From assembly GCF_020740795.1 (NCBI RefSeq), contig NC_067290.1, positions 15,854,001 through 15,918,000 of the forward strand: a stretch of DNA of 64,000 bases, given 5' to 3'. This document shows, piece after piece, positions 1 to 12,500 of this stretch (within the stretch, counting starts at the first letter, position 1; every line of letters begins with the position of its first letter). The notes below the pieces were generated by a model that was given only the letters and a program-made list of their open reading frames with translations, did not search any database and was not told the origin of the DNA. The DNA is from Apus apus (taxonomy: Eukaryota > Chordata > Aves > Apodiformes > Apodidae). The translations under genes were made by a program, and so were the position numbers.

Positions 1-3000
1 TAAATGTCAAGGGAAAGCCAGTCTTCATCTCTGTGCTTCTAAAGCTGCTTTCATTCTTTAAAAATAATACAATACAAAATAATAAAATCTGCTCTTCAGG
101 ATATCTGCAGCCAGTGTGGCAGGTTCAGAAGATAATCCTTCACACCTTTTGGCTTTAAATAAATCACATTTTGTGTAGAGAAGAAAAGCAGCTGAAGCTC
201 TGTTTCTTCCTTTGAGGAACCAGCCTTGTGCAATACCTCCCAGTTATGTAAATGCTGTGGTCACCATGCATACACATTTCTCGGGCAGGTGGCTAACGTA
301 TTTTCTTCAGTCTTGGGGACCACAGGGATAGGGTTTGTCCATTTTGCATGATTCAAAATAGCCAGTCTATTAATCCTTTGCAAACTCTTTGTGAAGGCAG
401 AGAAAGGACACTTGTTCATGCAAATAAGCACCGTTGGATTGGCTTACAGAGGTAGGCATTTTGCCTTCATGGTCTCATGTAACGTGGAGGCCTTGCATTT
501 TTCCTTTCCATATTCTGTTTCCAGTCTTTCCACTGCCCTCCTCCCCCTGAAGGCTGTCTCTCAGGTAGGGTTACTCGTCAAAGTGAGGGGTGCTCGTCAC
601 CCCCCACCTCCACAGGGCTCACCGGCTGGGGGTGTGCGGGTGGGAGCAATTGCTCCTGTGAACACTGAACAGCTGCAACATGAGCTGGGTCTCCTCCTGA
701 CAGCGATGGATGAGGGGGGCAATCTGAAATGATAGAAGATGCAGAGGTCTTACATGCATTTCTCAGGGGATAATACCTGCTGGTTGTGGTGTTTTTGTTT
801 TTTGTTTTTTGTTTTTTTAAATCTCCATCCCCATCTTCAGGGATGAAAAGCTTCTGTATTCAGAAGAGCAAATTTTTGGTTGTAGGAAGATGCATGACAT
901 GATGATGATGGTAGTGGTTATGAATAAGGTTCTTGATAGGGAGAACTATGAGACGGGGAGGAAGCTTTGCCTCAGTACAGCTGAGGCTTCTGAAAGATGA
1001 TTTTATGACCTCTTCTGTGCCAAGACCAGCTGAAAGAACAAGTCATGCTTAAGCTTTATGCAGACCATATGCCACTGATTTTTTTTCCCCTGAAACACAG
1101 CCAAAATCTTTCACTGGTTAGATGGAGGTGTGTGGATAACACATTTTACCAATACCATGTCAAGAGCAAAACATAGATCCCTTTTAAAGCAACTCCTCTA
1201 AAGATTTATTAAACACCTGCCTGTACTCCCTGCTTGATCTGTGGCTCAGCGCTGCAAGGAATCACCATCGATTCTGCTTTTAAGCACAACAGCAGATATT
1301 TTTTAAAAAAACTTAGTCTCCCACCAAAGGAAAAAAATCTCTTCCTCTTAAAAAACAGGATATTTTTTCTCCTGCTCTTGTGCAAACATGTGGCTGCTTC
1401 TTTCCATGTCCTCGCTTCTGGGCAGCTGCAGTTCACTTTCTCTGCTGAAGTGGGGTGGAAGAAGTGGCTCTTCAGTGAGAGGTTTTAAACCCTGGTTTGC
1501 AAGCCCACAGCTAAAAGCTCATCTTCCTCCCACCACTGTGCATGTCCTGGGGAGCCCTGTGCCCTGTTTCACAGTTTAGCTGTGGCTGCATGGCTGCTAA
1601 TCTCATCTTCTCGCCCTCCTGGGGGGTTAAACCGTTTGACCTGTGACCTTCAGCTGATCTGAAACCTCCATCAATCCTTCTGAAAAGTTTTACTGGAACC
1701 AGGGCTTCCAAATGACCCTTTGCATAGTTCCTAAAAGGAAAAGAAAAGAGCCCTCTCGAAAAAACCCAGCCCTGTGCTGTTTTCTGTTGTTTTAGCACAA
1801 ACCAAACATAACTCATAAAAACACAGGCAAGAAAAATAGAGCACACTGGTTGCCAGAAAAACAAATCGTAACAGAACATAGAGGGGCCTCTCGCAGGGAG
1901 GAGGCAGGGAAGAAACACCTGTGATTTCCATTGAAAATCCCCTGGTATCTGCATTCCCTCCATTCTGCTCCAATAAAAGCTCTCGCCTGCTCTATCTCTG
2001 ACCCCAGGGCAAGGTCTCCATGCAAAGAGGTCCCTCCTTGTTGGGCCACTTGGATGCAGCCCTGAGCTCTGGACCAGTGAATCACAGGGTGCAGCTGAGG
2101 AGCACAGAGCGTGCCTGCCAATTGTCCTCGTGTCATTGCTATGGTTATCTTAAAGTGCTCTGCAGATGTTTGCCTGCTTAAAAAACAGAAGAATAGAAAA
2201 AAGAAGCAAAAAGAGAGGAAGATAAAAACAAAGCTTTAAATTCCTCCACCCCCCCAGCTGTTAGACCACAACTACTAGAAGCCTTGGACAGAGGCAGAGT
2301 TGTTGTTGCTGATTGGGATTTGAACCGTGATGGTCCCTAGAGGTCCTGGTGGAGAGAAGATGCCCAGATGGCCCTGCTGTGCCTACAGGGACGTGCTGAG
2401 CACACCCACTGACAAGTGAGTAGGGAGCAGGGATGATGCCCAGGACATGTGTGGAGCACATGGATGGACTCTCTTCTGCTTTGGCCCTTCCCAGAGCAGA
2501 GGGACAATCACCAGAGCTGTGTTCGGCCCTCCTTCATCCCCTCCACACCAGTTGGTAAATGTTCTTGATATAATTTTCCTAAAACTCATTAATTACTGTG
2601 TGAACTTTGTGCACTGAAATCCGTTTGGCCCAGGCAGCTGAAGGAGGTACCTCTGCACACCACTGTGGGCACAGATCCTCCTGGGAGCTCTCAAAGGTCA
2701 AGTGTCAGGGCTAGGAAGTGTAACTGCACCAGAACGGCTCCTTGCTGGATAAACAGCTAATGCAGCTGTGCTGCTTCCAGGGCCCCTCTTAGGACAGTCT
2801 GTGGTGTAGACATGCCCGTTGGGGTAATCAAAGCCCTGAGCTTTAGCACACAACTCAAACATCCAGTTTTCACCATTGAGTCATGTAACCCTGCCCGCAG
2901 GTTTGCTTTTGCAAGCACTGTCTCTTAGTTGCCTGGTCACGTCCCACGTTTGTGACTAGCATTCTCCAAAAGCTCCTTGACCAAGCTGCATGGGAATGGT

Positions 3001-5144
3001 GGGATTCGGAGAAGAAATCTGAGACTTAACAAGGACCTGATTGTTTGTTGTTGACATTTGTTGTGGTTGGTTTACAGCTTTTTCAGACTTGGTGTTTATA
3101 GGAGGCAGGGAGATAAATGATGGGAGAGATAAGTGCTGTGGATGTAATTTGAATGAACGGGCAGTTCCCTACAGAACTGTTCACGTTACATCTGCTGCAG
3201 CACTTGCACAGATATGCCCAAGTGCCATGAAGGGATGTTATAAGAGTGTCCAGATCTTCCAGGATCAACAGGAGATTTTTTCCATCAACTTACATGAGAC
3301 CTGAATTACATTAGAAATGAGCTTACCCTCAGCACCAGCACCAGCACACTGGGCTTGGGGGTGTTGCCAAAGGATGTGATCTAGAGGCCATGGGGCGGAG
3401 AGGCTGTCCCTAAACCACAAGGGAAGAGAAACAGCCAAGGGTAAAAGCCCTCAGTTATTTCACGGGTGGTAGGTTCAATACACAATGTTTTCAAGAACAT
3501 TTTGTGAGGCTTGGGGGGGCTAAATGTAGTTTCAAAATAATACAATTTCCTTTGCAAAATGTGGGGAGAGGGAAATCCTTTTTAGGAGAGCAGAACCCCA
3601 CTCAGAGTTGAAGAGAAAATACTCCTGCTATAAAAAGCATCATTGCCTCTCTGTGGAACATAAGCCCATGCACATAAAGAGCTCGATTCAGCTGTACATG
3701 TGATGCTTCTCTGACCTGGGGTCTCCAAATTGTTTGCCTTGCTGTAGGACAGGAAGAGAGGCACGGCTTGAAACTATTTGACAAGCCCTTTCTTTGGAGC
3801 TGCCTGATTTACCTTCCGAAGGGCAAAAGAGGGAGCTCATGCTGCAACAAGAAGGCAAACTATACAATAGCTGGCTTTCTTCTCAGGACACGGAAGATCC
3901 TGAGAGCTCTGGCATCTGAAACTTCCCTGGTCTGCGCAGAGCTACCTGAGCATCTCCGCAGCTAAGAGGGGTTTCCATTGAAACAAATTTCTTGCAAAAG
4001 CCAAAGGTTGTGTGAAGATTTTGTTACAAGTTCTTGATTTGGGGTAGTTTTTGAAGAGTATCAATTCACTAAAGATACTCACAAGTATTTTTATTTCCTA
4101 CTTCTCTTATCCTTCTCCCTCTATGTGAAAAACACCAACCCAGCTGATGAAAAGAACTGAATTTCAGGCAAGAGAAGAAATAAGGAAAAGTTTTGGAAGG
4201 TACTTCATTACACATTGGCTAAAACACTGAGGAAGTGGGTTTCTTTGCATCTTGGAGTGGAGGAAGTCTTTCTGATAGACTCTATTAAATGATTTCCCAT
4301 TTTTGCACACACCATATCAGTGTTTTGCTCAGTGCTATGGGGTGTGACATCTTCAGGTCCAAGATAGATCAGATTAAAAATTACACTGCTCAGATTTTAA
4401 AAGAGGAAAAAAAACTTGAATGAGCACCTAAGATGCATACCCTGGTAATAATTCTGAGTAAATAGTGTGTAAGAGAGCTACAGTGTGGTCAGTGCAATAC
4501 TTGTGCTGTATCAGAGTCAGACAGCGCGGCCTGTCCCTGAAGCTTGCAGAGATGTGGTGTCACCAGAGCTCCCCAGCTTGTGCTTCTGTGTTTGAGCTAA
4601 CGTTACTACTAGCTGGTCATTTTGCCTTGGTTCTCCAACTGAGCAGATCACTGTCCAAAGAGGGATAAAGGGTTCCTTTCTTCTGGGCAACATCTGAAAT
4701 CACAGCCTGGGCTTTGGTAACAGGACACTGGTGGCTTCAGTTCTTCCGATAAGGGGGAATGCTTCTTTTCCTTGTTGTTAATCCTGGGAGTGGAGATCAG
4801 TTGCAGTGCAGGTGTCTGATTTTCATTAAAATTGCAAATTGGACTGGATACTTGATCAGATAACAAAGACATCATTGAAACCATGTGTCTTCCTTCAGCA
4901 ACAGAACAGGGGACAAGACAAAGAATCTCCCAGTGTGTCCACTTGTGCATGTTTACTGCAGAGAGAGAGTCTTAATACTTTGGTCATGGGTGAATAAATA
5001 GCTTCTAAGAAATGCCAACCCGATCAAACTTGCTGCAGCTTTGGAACAGCTTTTGAGTTGAATAGAAGAACTACAGTATTAGCCCTTTGAGGAAAATACA
5101 GGCTGTTCTCAAAGGAAATCAATTAACTGTACATCTCTTTGGTC
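1..5144. other. Intergenic, no gene recognised
   Basis: Ordinary non-coding vertebrate sequence with mixed AT content and few CpGs. The open frames here are short, start and stop at random, lack recognisable domains and have no paired splice signals that would build a longer protein. Apart from a T-rich simple repeat near 791-818, I see no repeat family, tRNA or promoter. From known synteny of the downstream gene (KBTBD8), this is expected to be part of a gene-poor interval; that is inference. Confidence 0.6.
791..818. repeat. T-rich simple repeat (GTTTTTT)n
   Basis: A short run of T blocks separated by single G residues, with a period of about 7. It could be the tail of an old retroposon on the minus strand, but no recognisable body lies beside it. 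Confidence 0.7.
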
Positions 5145-5169
5145 CCAATTCAATGGATCTTCCCTTTTT

Positions 5170-5223
5170 ATCAAAGCACTTAAGTGTTTTCTTAGCTTTA
5201 AGCACAAGCTTAAGTGCTTTGAT
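5170..5223. repeat. Palindromic hairpin element, 15-bp perfect arms
   Basis: The left arm at 5170-5184 (ATCAAAGCACTTAAG) is the exact reverse complement of the right arm at 5209-5223 (CTTAAGTGCTTTGAT), with a 24-nt spacer. One wobble and two further A-T pairs extend the stem outward. The arm wording resembles a palindromic interspersed repeat I recall from bird, turtle and crocodile sequence, in which a CTTAAGTGCTTTG block is typical. I therefore lean towards a decayed, internally shortened copy of an old non-autonomous DNA element. A small-RNA hairpin is the alternative. The palindrome is directly visible; the family assignment is from memory. Confidence 0.6.
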
Positions 5224-8200
5224 GAACAAGGATGGACTTTCACACATGCTGCTGTCCTCTTCAGAATCAAGACCATGTGTTTTTTACTATGGGAAAGAGA
5301 ACAAGTTAGACAGAGAGGTTCAACCAGTCATTCTGACATCATATGAAAAAGCTCATCTGGAGTAGGAAAGAGTGGAGACTAATGACATATACACACTGTT
5401 TGGAAAGGAAGTTCCTCATGCAATGTCCTCTTGGCAGCTAAACAAAGTGATTTTGAAGCAAACAAACATACAAACATTGCCTTTCTTAAGACAACATTTT
5501 CTGACACATGTCACTGCATTTATATATCTTAATTATGTCTTGGTTTAAATTGTTATTCTCTCCTCCTCTTCTTTTGGGGCAAAATACCTGTGAACTTCCC
5601 CTAGTAATGATGAAGAGAGCAGCTAAACAAAGGTTTGACTGACACTATTAGCTATCAGGCATCTAGGGTAGGGTCCATTATAATCCTTTAAACACTCTAG
5701 AAACTATGATCAATGAGACAGATTCTGAGCTGTGCTTAAACATAGGTGTGAATGTCTATTTAAACTCTGTCAGATGGGGAGTTTTCAGCTGTAATCTCTT
5801 AGGCTGGTGTGTGAAGAGCTTCTGAAGAGGGTATATTTAAAATTGAGCATGTTAAATGGGTACTTGGCATTAGAGAAACTCTGAATTCTCTGATCTTGGC
5901 CATCAGTAGGGTTAGATGCAGTCACAGCATAATGCTTACCTGTTTAGGGAGGAAAGAAACTCTGTTCCTGGTGCAGGAGAGCCATGATATCCTATAGTTA
6001 AAATGTGTTATTTGGAGGCTCTCTAGCAAGTCCACTCTGATCCATGGTAAATGTTGCAGGAGGACTTCCTCAGGGAGTTTAGACAGGTCGTAGCTTGGAA
6101 GGTAAAATAACTCTTGACTTTTACAATGACACAGTCATGAGAAGTTCATTGTGCTCTGCACACACAGTGAGCAACTCAACTTTTAAAGTAGAATTTGTTG
6201 TCCTGGTGTCCTTGAGTAAAACCTTCTCAGTCATGTCTGTTTCCAACACAAATCCCATCTCATCTTGTTGAAGGACATGACATAGAGGGTGGTTCCCCTG
6301 TGGCTCTGGCCATGGAAACAAAGTCAAGTGGGGGCAGCTGGCTGTAATGTACCAAGTCAGCTGTGCCTTGGGATGCCCTGGGTGTGCACCCTCATTTATG
6401 GTAAAATGGGCAAATTCAGATAAACTGCGCAACTCTGAGAAAGAGCTGAACTTCTTAACCCCAAAATGCTGTGAAAAACCCATGAAAAACATTTTGTTTT
6501 CCAAGGGGAGGGCATTATTTAAATACTACAAAAATATGCAAGGAAATTCTTGGGGACCAGGACACACACACACTACAGACATACAGACTGATGACTCTGA
6601 CAGCTTCCCATGCAATAAGCACTTCACATTTACTGTTAACTTTCATCCCTTGGTAAATGGGAAGTAATTTGAAGATATTTTCATTCCTCTCAGAGCATCA
6701 CTTGGGATATCTGCAGAATCTTTTAGCGTCACAATTCCAAGAAATCTGCCAGGATTACATTCTGAAGTTTGCTTTGGATAAAAAAGGACTCAAAAGGTCA
6801 TAGATTATCCCAGGACATATCAAAACATCCATTAAAAATTTCCATGTTCTTGAACTCATGGTAAAAATCAGCCACATTTACTCAGTTTTGCTCAAGTTTA
6901 AACTCAAGGGACCTTATCTCTGCTTGTCAGTGTGTCAGTGCCTCGAGAGGGGAGGCGGGAGCTGCTCGCTGGACTCTGCCCGTGTCAAGAACAGGCAGTG
7001 GGGAGCATTTGGACTATAAAACATGGGAAACCACTGTCCCGAAATAGGGCTATGTCAAGTTACAGTGATAATTAGTGCAGAGCAGCAGCTATTTCGGCAT
7101 CATTTATGACCTTCTCTTATGGCAGTGGAAATCTGGCAGGAAATTGCTTCCTGTGTGGATAAATCAGATGTGCTACGAGCCCCAGTCCTGGAGAGCAGGT
7201 GGCTTCAAGGACAGTGGTCATCTAGAAGCTGAACTTTGGGAATCAGCTGCTGTCATTGCTGTGGGGAAGATGTGGCTTGCTCCAGCAATGCTTTGCTTGA
7301 ACATATGAACATTGCAGGGGCACCAATATCACCATCTTCACCTTTTGCTTTAACTTAATGGGGTTTTCAGCCCACAGCAGATCAGATCACCAGCAAAAAT
7401 AATTGCTGCTTTCCTTCCTGCCACCTCTGCTTACTAGCTCTTCTATTGGGCAATAATCTCTTTTCACCAGTAAGGTGGAGGTGAAGCAGAGTGGCACACT
7501 GCAGCATGAAGACACTCCTGTTGTACCTACCAAATTGGTGTCAGAGGATGCTGGCATAGAAATAGATGTCACAGCATGTTGTGTGCTGACCACTCATTTA
7601 ATTGTGTCTGTAAATCCCACCCACCTTCTGTTTCAGACATGTTGTCAGAGGATCTTTTCTAATCACAGAAGAATGGTGTCAGGAGGAAGATGAAATCATC
7701 ACTGGGCAGGAGGTTACAACAGCAACGAGATCAGTCAAAGCCCCTTGGCCAAAACTATCTAATAAAGACGAGTGGCCAGAATGCCAACATTGGTGACCCT
7801 GAGATTGTTTTGGTTTTTTATCAGCTTAAATAATAATATCTGGCAACTCTGCTCAAAACAAAAGCAGGGTTTTCATGGCCATCCTCAATGCTTTTGCCTG
7901 CCCTGCAGTGGCAAGCCATGTTTCAGAGGGTCAGTAATGGATAACAGATGTTTAAATGTGTACAACAAGAAGCAAAAGAAGCAAGCACAAAGCCTGACAT
8001 GAAAAGGAGTGTATCTTTGAATTGCAATAATAAAAGACCCATGTTCATGAAACACAGGGTTAGATACATGGCTATTTTTTAATTGTTGTGCACAGCTGCT
8101 TTCATGGCTATAAAATCTCAGTCCTTGTTATATATCTGAATCAGAACCTCATTTCAGCATAGCCTGCTCCTAGTTCATACAGGGATAAACTACTGCACAA

Positions 8201-9480
8201 GTAGTGCTGCAGGAAAGTGCTATGCTGCCAAAAAGACAATACAAGATTAATTGTTTGCCCAGCACACTGCTGCCAGGCTATGAAAAATGCTTCTATGTAT
8301 TCTTTTAATTAAGACGAGATACTTGTACTGAGTAATGAAGAGACCTACTTTGAAATCAGAGTGATTCCAGTATTTCAAAATTAGGTTTTGTTCCAAGTTG
8401 AATTTCTAAAACATGTCTATGCAGAAAGTTTTTTTAGCGGTGTGAAAACATCCTGCAATTCCAAATATGTAGTTTCTGCAATATTTAAACCTTTGGTGAA
8501 TATTTACAAATTATTACCAGGAAAAAGAATCCAAGTGCATAATGTTTCTTTTCCTTTAAACATCAGTACACCCTTTTCAATCTTGTATAGAAAACTGGTT
8601 TTTTTACACAAATAGTAGCAATATCTATGTGAGTTTCACTTTTATTTCTCCTCATCAAAAGAATGTAGTGTAAACATGAAAATGAGCAATATCTTAAAAT
8701 GGACTTTATGGAATGCATATAAACATGCAGAGCTACAGCAAGACGGTTGAAAGAAATATTGGAATAGCTCAATTTGAAATGATAAAGATCATCTTATTCT
8801 TTTTCAGCCTGTCTCCCTGCTATTCTTGGATGAGGAATAAACGGTCTCAAAGTAAATGTTTCATTGAAATCCATTGAGAAAAAATTAAACTTTTATATTA
8901 TTTACTGGGAAAAATGATGATTCTGCGAACTGACGTTAAGGGACAGATTTTCAACATTATTCACCCATTGAAAATAGCTCCTATTGTTCCCAAGTTCAAA
9001 AGCCTCTCTGGTTATTGCAACTTTGTCCTAAATATGTTGTTGAACAGTTGGGCTCAGATTCTAAAAACGCAATTGTGAAAACATGTGAGTTGCCAATGGA
9101 GTTACCGCCCGACGCATGCAGGGATGCTGCTTGCACCTTCTAGCCATGCTGCAGACACTGGATTTGAACTTGTGTTTAACAGGAGTGGTTTTGGCTACAG
9201 CAAGAGCTCAGAGAGGTTTTATGAACCTTCTTTTCTTCACCAAAAACTGGTCCTTGGCTTTTTACTGTATTTCTAAGTGTAACAAATGACATGTAGCTGC
9301 TTTGTCAGATCAGGCAGTGCTAGGTAGATTTGTTGCTTTGGAGCTTAACTCCTCTAGGTTGAGTGATGCTCTGTAGTTTGGGCACTGGGTCTTCCTGCTA
9401 GGACTTGTTGGAAGAGTCCTTTCACCAGATCATGTTGTATCTCCTTGCTCCATGTCGGTGTAGGTGAGGGGAAGAAGATT
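5224..9480. other. Intergenic, no gene recognised
   Basis: AT-rich non-coding sequence. Open frames up to about 127 codons occur (for example on the minus strand at 6121-6504), but they have low-complexity or random composition and no domain or splice context. No tRNA, rRNA or clear repeat was seen. Confidence 0.6.
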
Positions 9481-9547
9481 TTTAGGTTCTGGAATGCACC
9501 TATCAGCTCTCCCCTGAGCCTTCTCTTTTCCAGGCTGAACAACCCCG
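9481..9547 (-). mobile_element. CR1 LINE fragment
   Basis: On the minus strand this segment reads as the GTTCAGCCTGG..GAGAAGGCT block typical of bird CR1 elements, translating to a FSLEKRRLRGELI-like peptide. That peptide matches the C-terminal end of the CR1 reverse-transcriptase ORF as I know it. Sequence on both sides stops resembling CR1, so this is a short relic. It lies inside a 181-codon minus-strand open frame, which I do not regard as a gene. Confidence 0.6.
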
Positions 9548-12500
9548 ATAAAGGATGGCAGCCTTTATTGAGACAGCCCAAGCTGTGATCACCCAAGAGG
9601 CCATGTCCCCAGAGAGGAGCAAACCCCGTCCCCAGCCTGGGGCTGGAGGGCTGGGACAGTCCGACACGCTGGAGGCAGCGAGCACCGCAGCCCTGGCCAG
9701 CGGTGGTCAGACCCCAGCAAAATTTCACACGATTCCTCTGTGAAACTGAAGCAAGATAAACAAGATTTGGTATGAATTTAAACATAACACTGGTCATATT
9801 ATTTGGGAACAAAACAGTTGCATAACCCTGTGGAAAAGCACAGCTGTTCGCACTGGACAGGCAGGCCAAGAGCTGTGGCCTCCCCTGCCAGCCCTCCATG
9901 GCCTCCCCTCCCCGCTCCTGCCTGGTGACACTCTCTCCCTGACCTGGGGGACAGATCTGCTAGCCCCCTCCTCTCTGGTTTCAGAAGTCACTTACTAATA
10001 AATGCTTAAAAGACATGAAATGGATCCCATCTTGTTGAACTGAACCACGGAGGCCGGGCCTGCGCTGCCTCTCGCCTCCCTTCTCACTCTCAGCCTGTGG
10101 TAAGTGCTCACAGCATGGAAATCTGATTTGCTGTGAGATTAGGGGAGCATGATCTCATTAACAATGACAAGCTCTGCTGGCCCACTCTGCTGCCTACCAC
10201 ATGTACCCACACAGTGAGCAGGGCCTTTGATTAACAGCTTACTGCAAAGATAAGAATCCTGCCAGATCTGCTGGCACTGCAGGGAGATCCCCCTTGGACC
10301 GAGCCTTAGGAGTCAGGCATCAGCACAATCCCGTGGGAGCCAGGTCTGTGTATAGTGTGATGGTTGATTTAGGGCTAGATTTGGTCCAGTCCCCTAGACC
10401 AAATGTCCCTGTAAGCAGTAGAAGACACTCTATCAGTTTGAAGGACCTCTCTGAAGGACTGGTCATTGGTTAACCCCCATCCTGGGGGACTCTTATGGTC
10501 AGCTTTTCACCAAATGGACCCCACTTTGTGTTCACCAAAGCTGCTCTGCAATGCAACAGCCTGCATGGAAAGGTGACTTGGGACTGTTCCAGTCCTAGAC
10601 CAACACTGTCAAGCCTCTCCAGCTCAGTTATCTCAAATGGGACTTTCTACCATTAGTGCTAGCTGGTATGCCTGCATTTATGTTTGCAGACCACTTTCCA
10701 AAATATTATCGCTTTCCTATTATTTTCTTTTCCTTTTATTTTTTATGTGCTAAAATTAAAATCTGGAAGGCTTTAAATTGCATATGCAAAAGGAAGATCA
10801 ACATGCTATCGATTACTTGTGAATGGTGCAGACACTGATTCTTACAGGAAAATGCCTGAGAAGGAAAGCCAGGACCCAAATGTTGCGGCAGGTACTACAG
10901 GCAAACAGCACTCTCAGTGACAACAAAAAGAGAAAACTAATCCTGCAGGTTTTCTGGGAGTTCATTTTTATTCACATTCCTTCCCTGGGCATTAGATGGA
11001 AATACTTCTTTAATTAAAAACTGCTCCCAAGCCCAAGCAGCAGGCACTGAGCTGGGCTGTGCACTGTGCTGTGTGCTCGTGCAGCACTGTGCGTCCCACT
11101 CTGCAATGCAGGGCCCATCCTCTTACTTCCATGAGTCCCACACATCTCTGGCATTTAAGGACAGGTTGTGGATCCCCCCATATAGGCAAGAAAAAAAGCA
11201 AACATGACAGTTTCCAAGGTGAAGGTGTGATCCCTGAGCCACCGAGGGTGCCTCTGCACGCGGCCGTGGCGCCTGTGCTCCGATGCTCTGTGTTCTTCTC
11301 AGAAAAGTTGCTCAAATACTTCCCTGAAATGCAAAATATTTTGGAAGCTAAAGATAGTTCAGGCGGAAAGGCAGACATCTAGCTGACACTGAGCAAATAA
11401 ATACAAGTTATGAAGAATTTTTAGTGAAAATAAAACTGAGGAGGAATGGAGCTTGTTACTGAAAACAGGGCAGAAGGCTGTGACGATGGCAGGCTCCACT
11501 GACAGATGCTGGCTCCATCCACAGGATCTGTTTTGTAGCTGGGGAGTGTCCACAGTTTCTGTTAATGCCACCAAAAAATGCAGTAGGTGAAGGAAATAAA
11601 GATGCTTTCATATGTTGCAATGCACCTAGTCTTGACATAACTTGTGAGCAACGCTGGTGGCTTCCACCAAGCAGGGTGTACACTCCATGGTCTGTAGTAG
11701 TACTCTGAATGGGGTGAACTGGAGTTTTGCCTTTGATTCCCTCCCAGTCAAGCATTTTTGGCTGCAGATGGAGATTAAGATTCTTTCACAGCCAAGACAT
11801 GCTGTGGGGCACATCTTCCCAGGTCATCCTCCGGTCACTTTTTGGTCAGGTTGCTCCTAAAGCCTGGTCCAGCACCTAGAAGCATCACTGCTCTGAAACA
11901 TGCTTGTGCTGTTGCTTTTCCCACCAGACCCAGAATTGGGGCATTTCCCCTGGGTGTCAAAATTCCTGGGCTTCAAGGGAGAAGGAAGGGGAGAGAAAAC
12001 ACACTCTATCTCATTATCTTTCCTGGCTTGCCCCATTCTCTAGATTTCAGTGACAGTAGGTACAGGGACTGATGTCCTTTCTTCAAGCTTTATTGCTGTT
12101 GAGTGAGGATATAACAGAATCAGGTGGAATTTCAGAAAAAAATGTACAGTTTGCAGAAATTACCCTTCTCTGAAGCACAGAATCTTTTCCGTATGTATGC
12201 ATTCCATTACTTTTATCTACTTCTAACAAAGACTGCACTGGATTGCTGCTATTGTCACCCATTGATGGTGGTAGGACAATGGTGCTAAGCAGAAGTTACT
12301 GTTACAAATGCTTTTGTTGGGTTTTATGTGTTTAAAAAAACCTGTCATTAGACAGAGTGATTTTCAAGGGTTACAAAGCAGAAACTTCAGAAGAGGCACT
12401 GAGGTGCTGGCTGAATCTCCTTTGATATCTTCACTTCCCAGGAAAAGGTCAGGTCTTGCTGGTGTTTGACATGAAGCCTGTAGTTGGGTGTCTGAATATG

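Noticed and set aside
9354..9899. 181-codon minus-strand open frame
   Set aside because: It contains a CR1-derived FSLEKRRLRGELI stretch, and the rest has no recognisable domain; it is a relic plus chance sequence.
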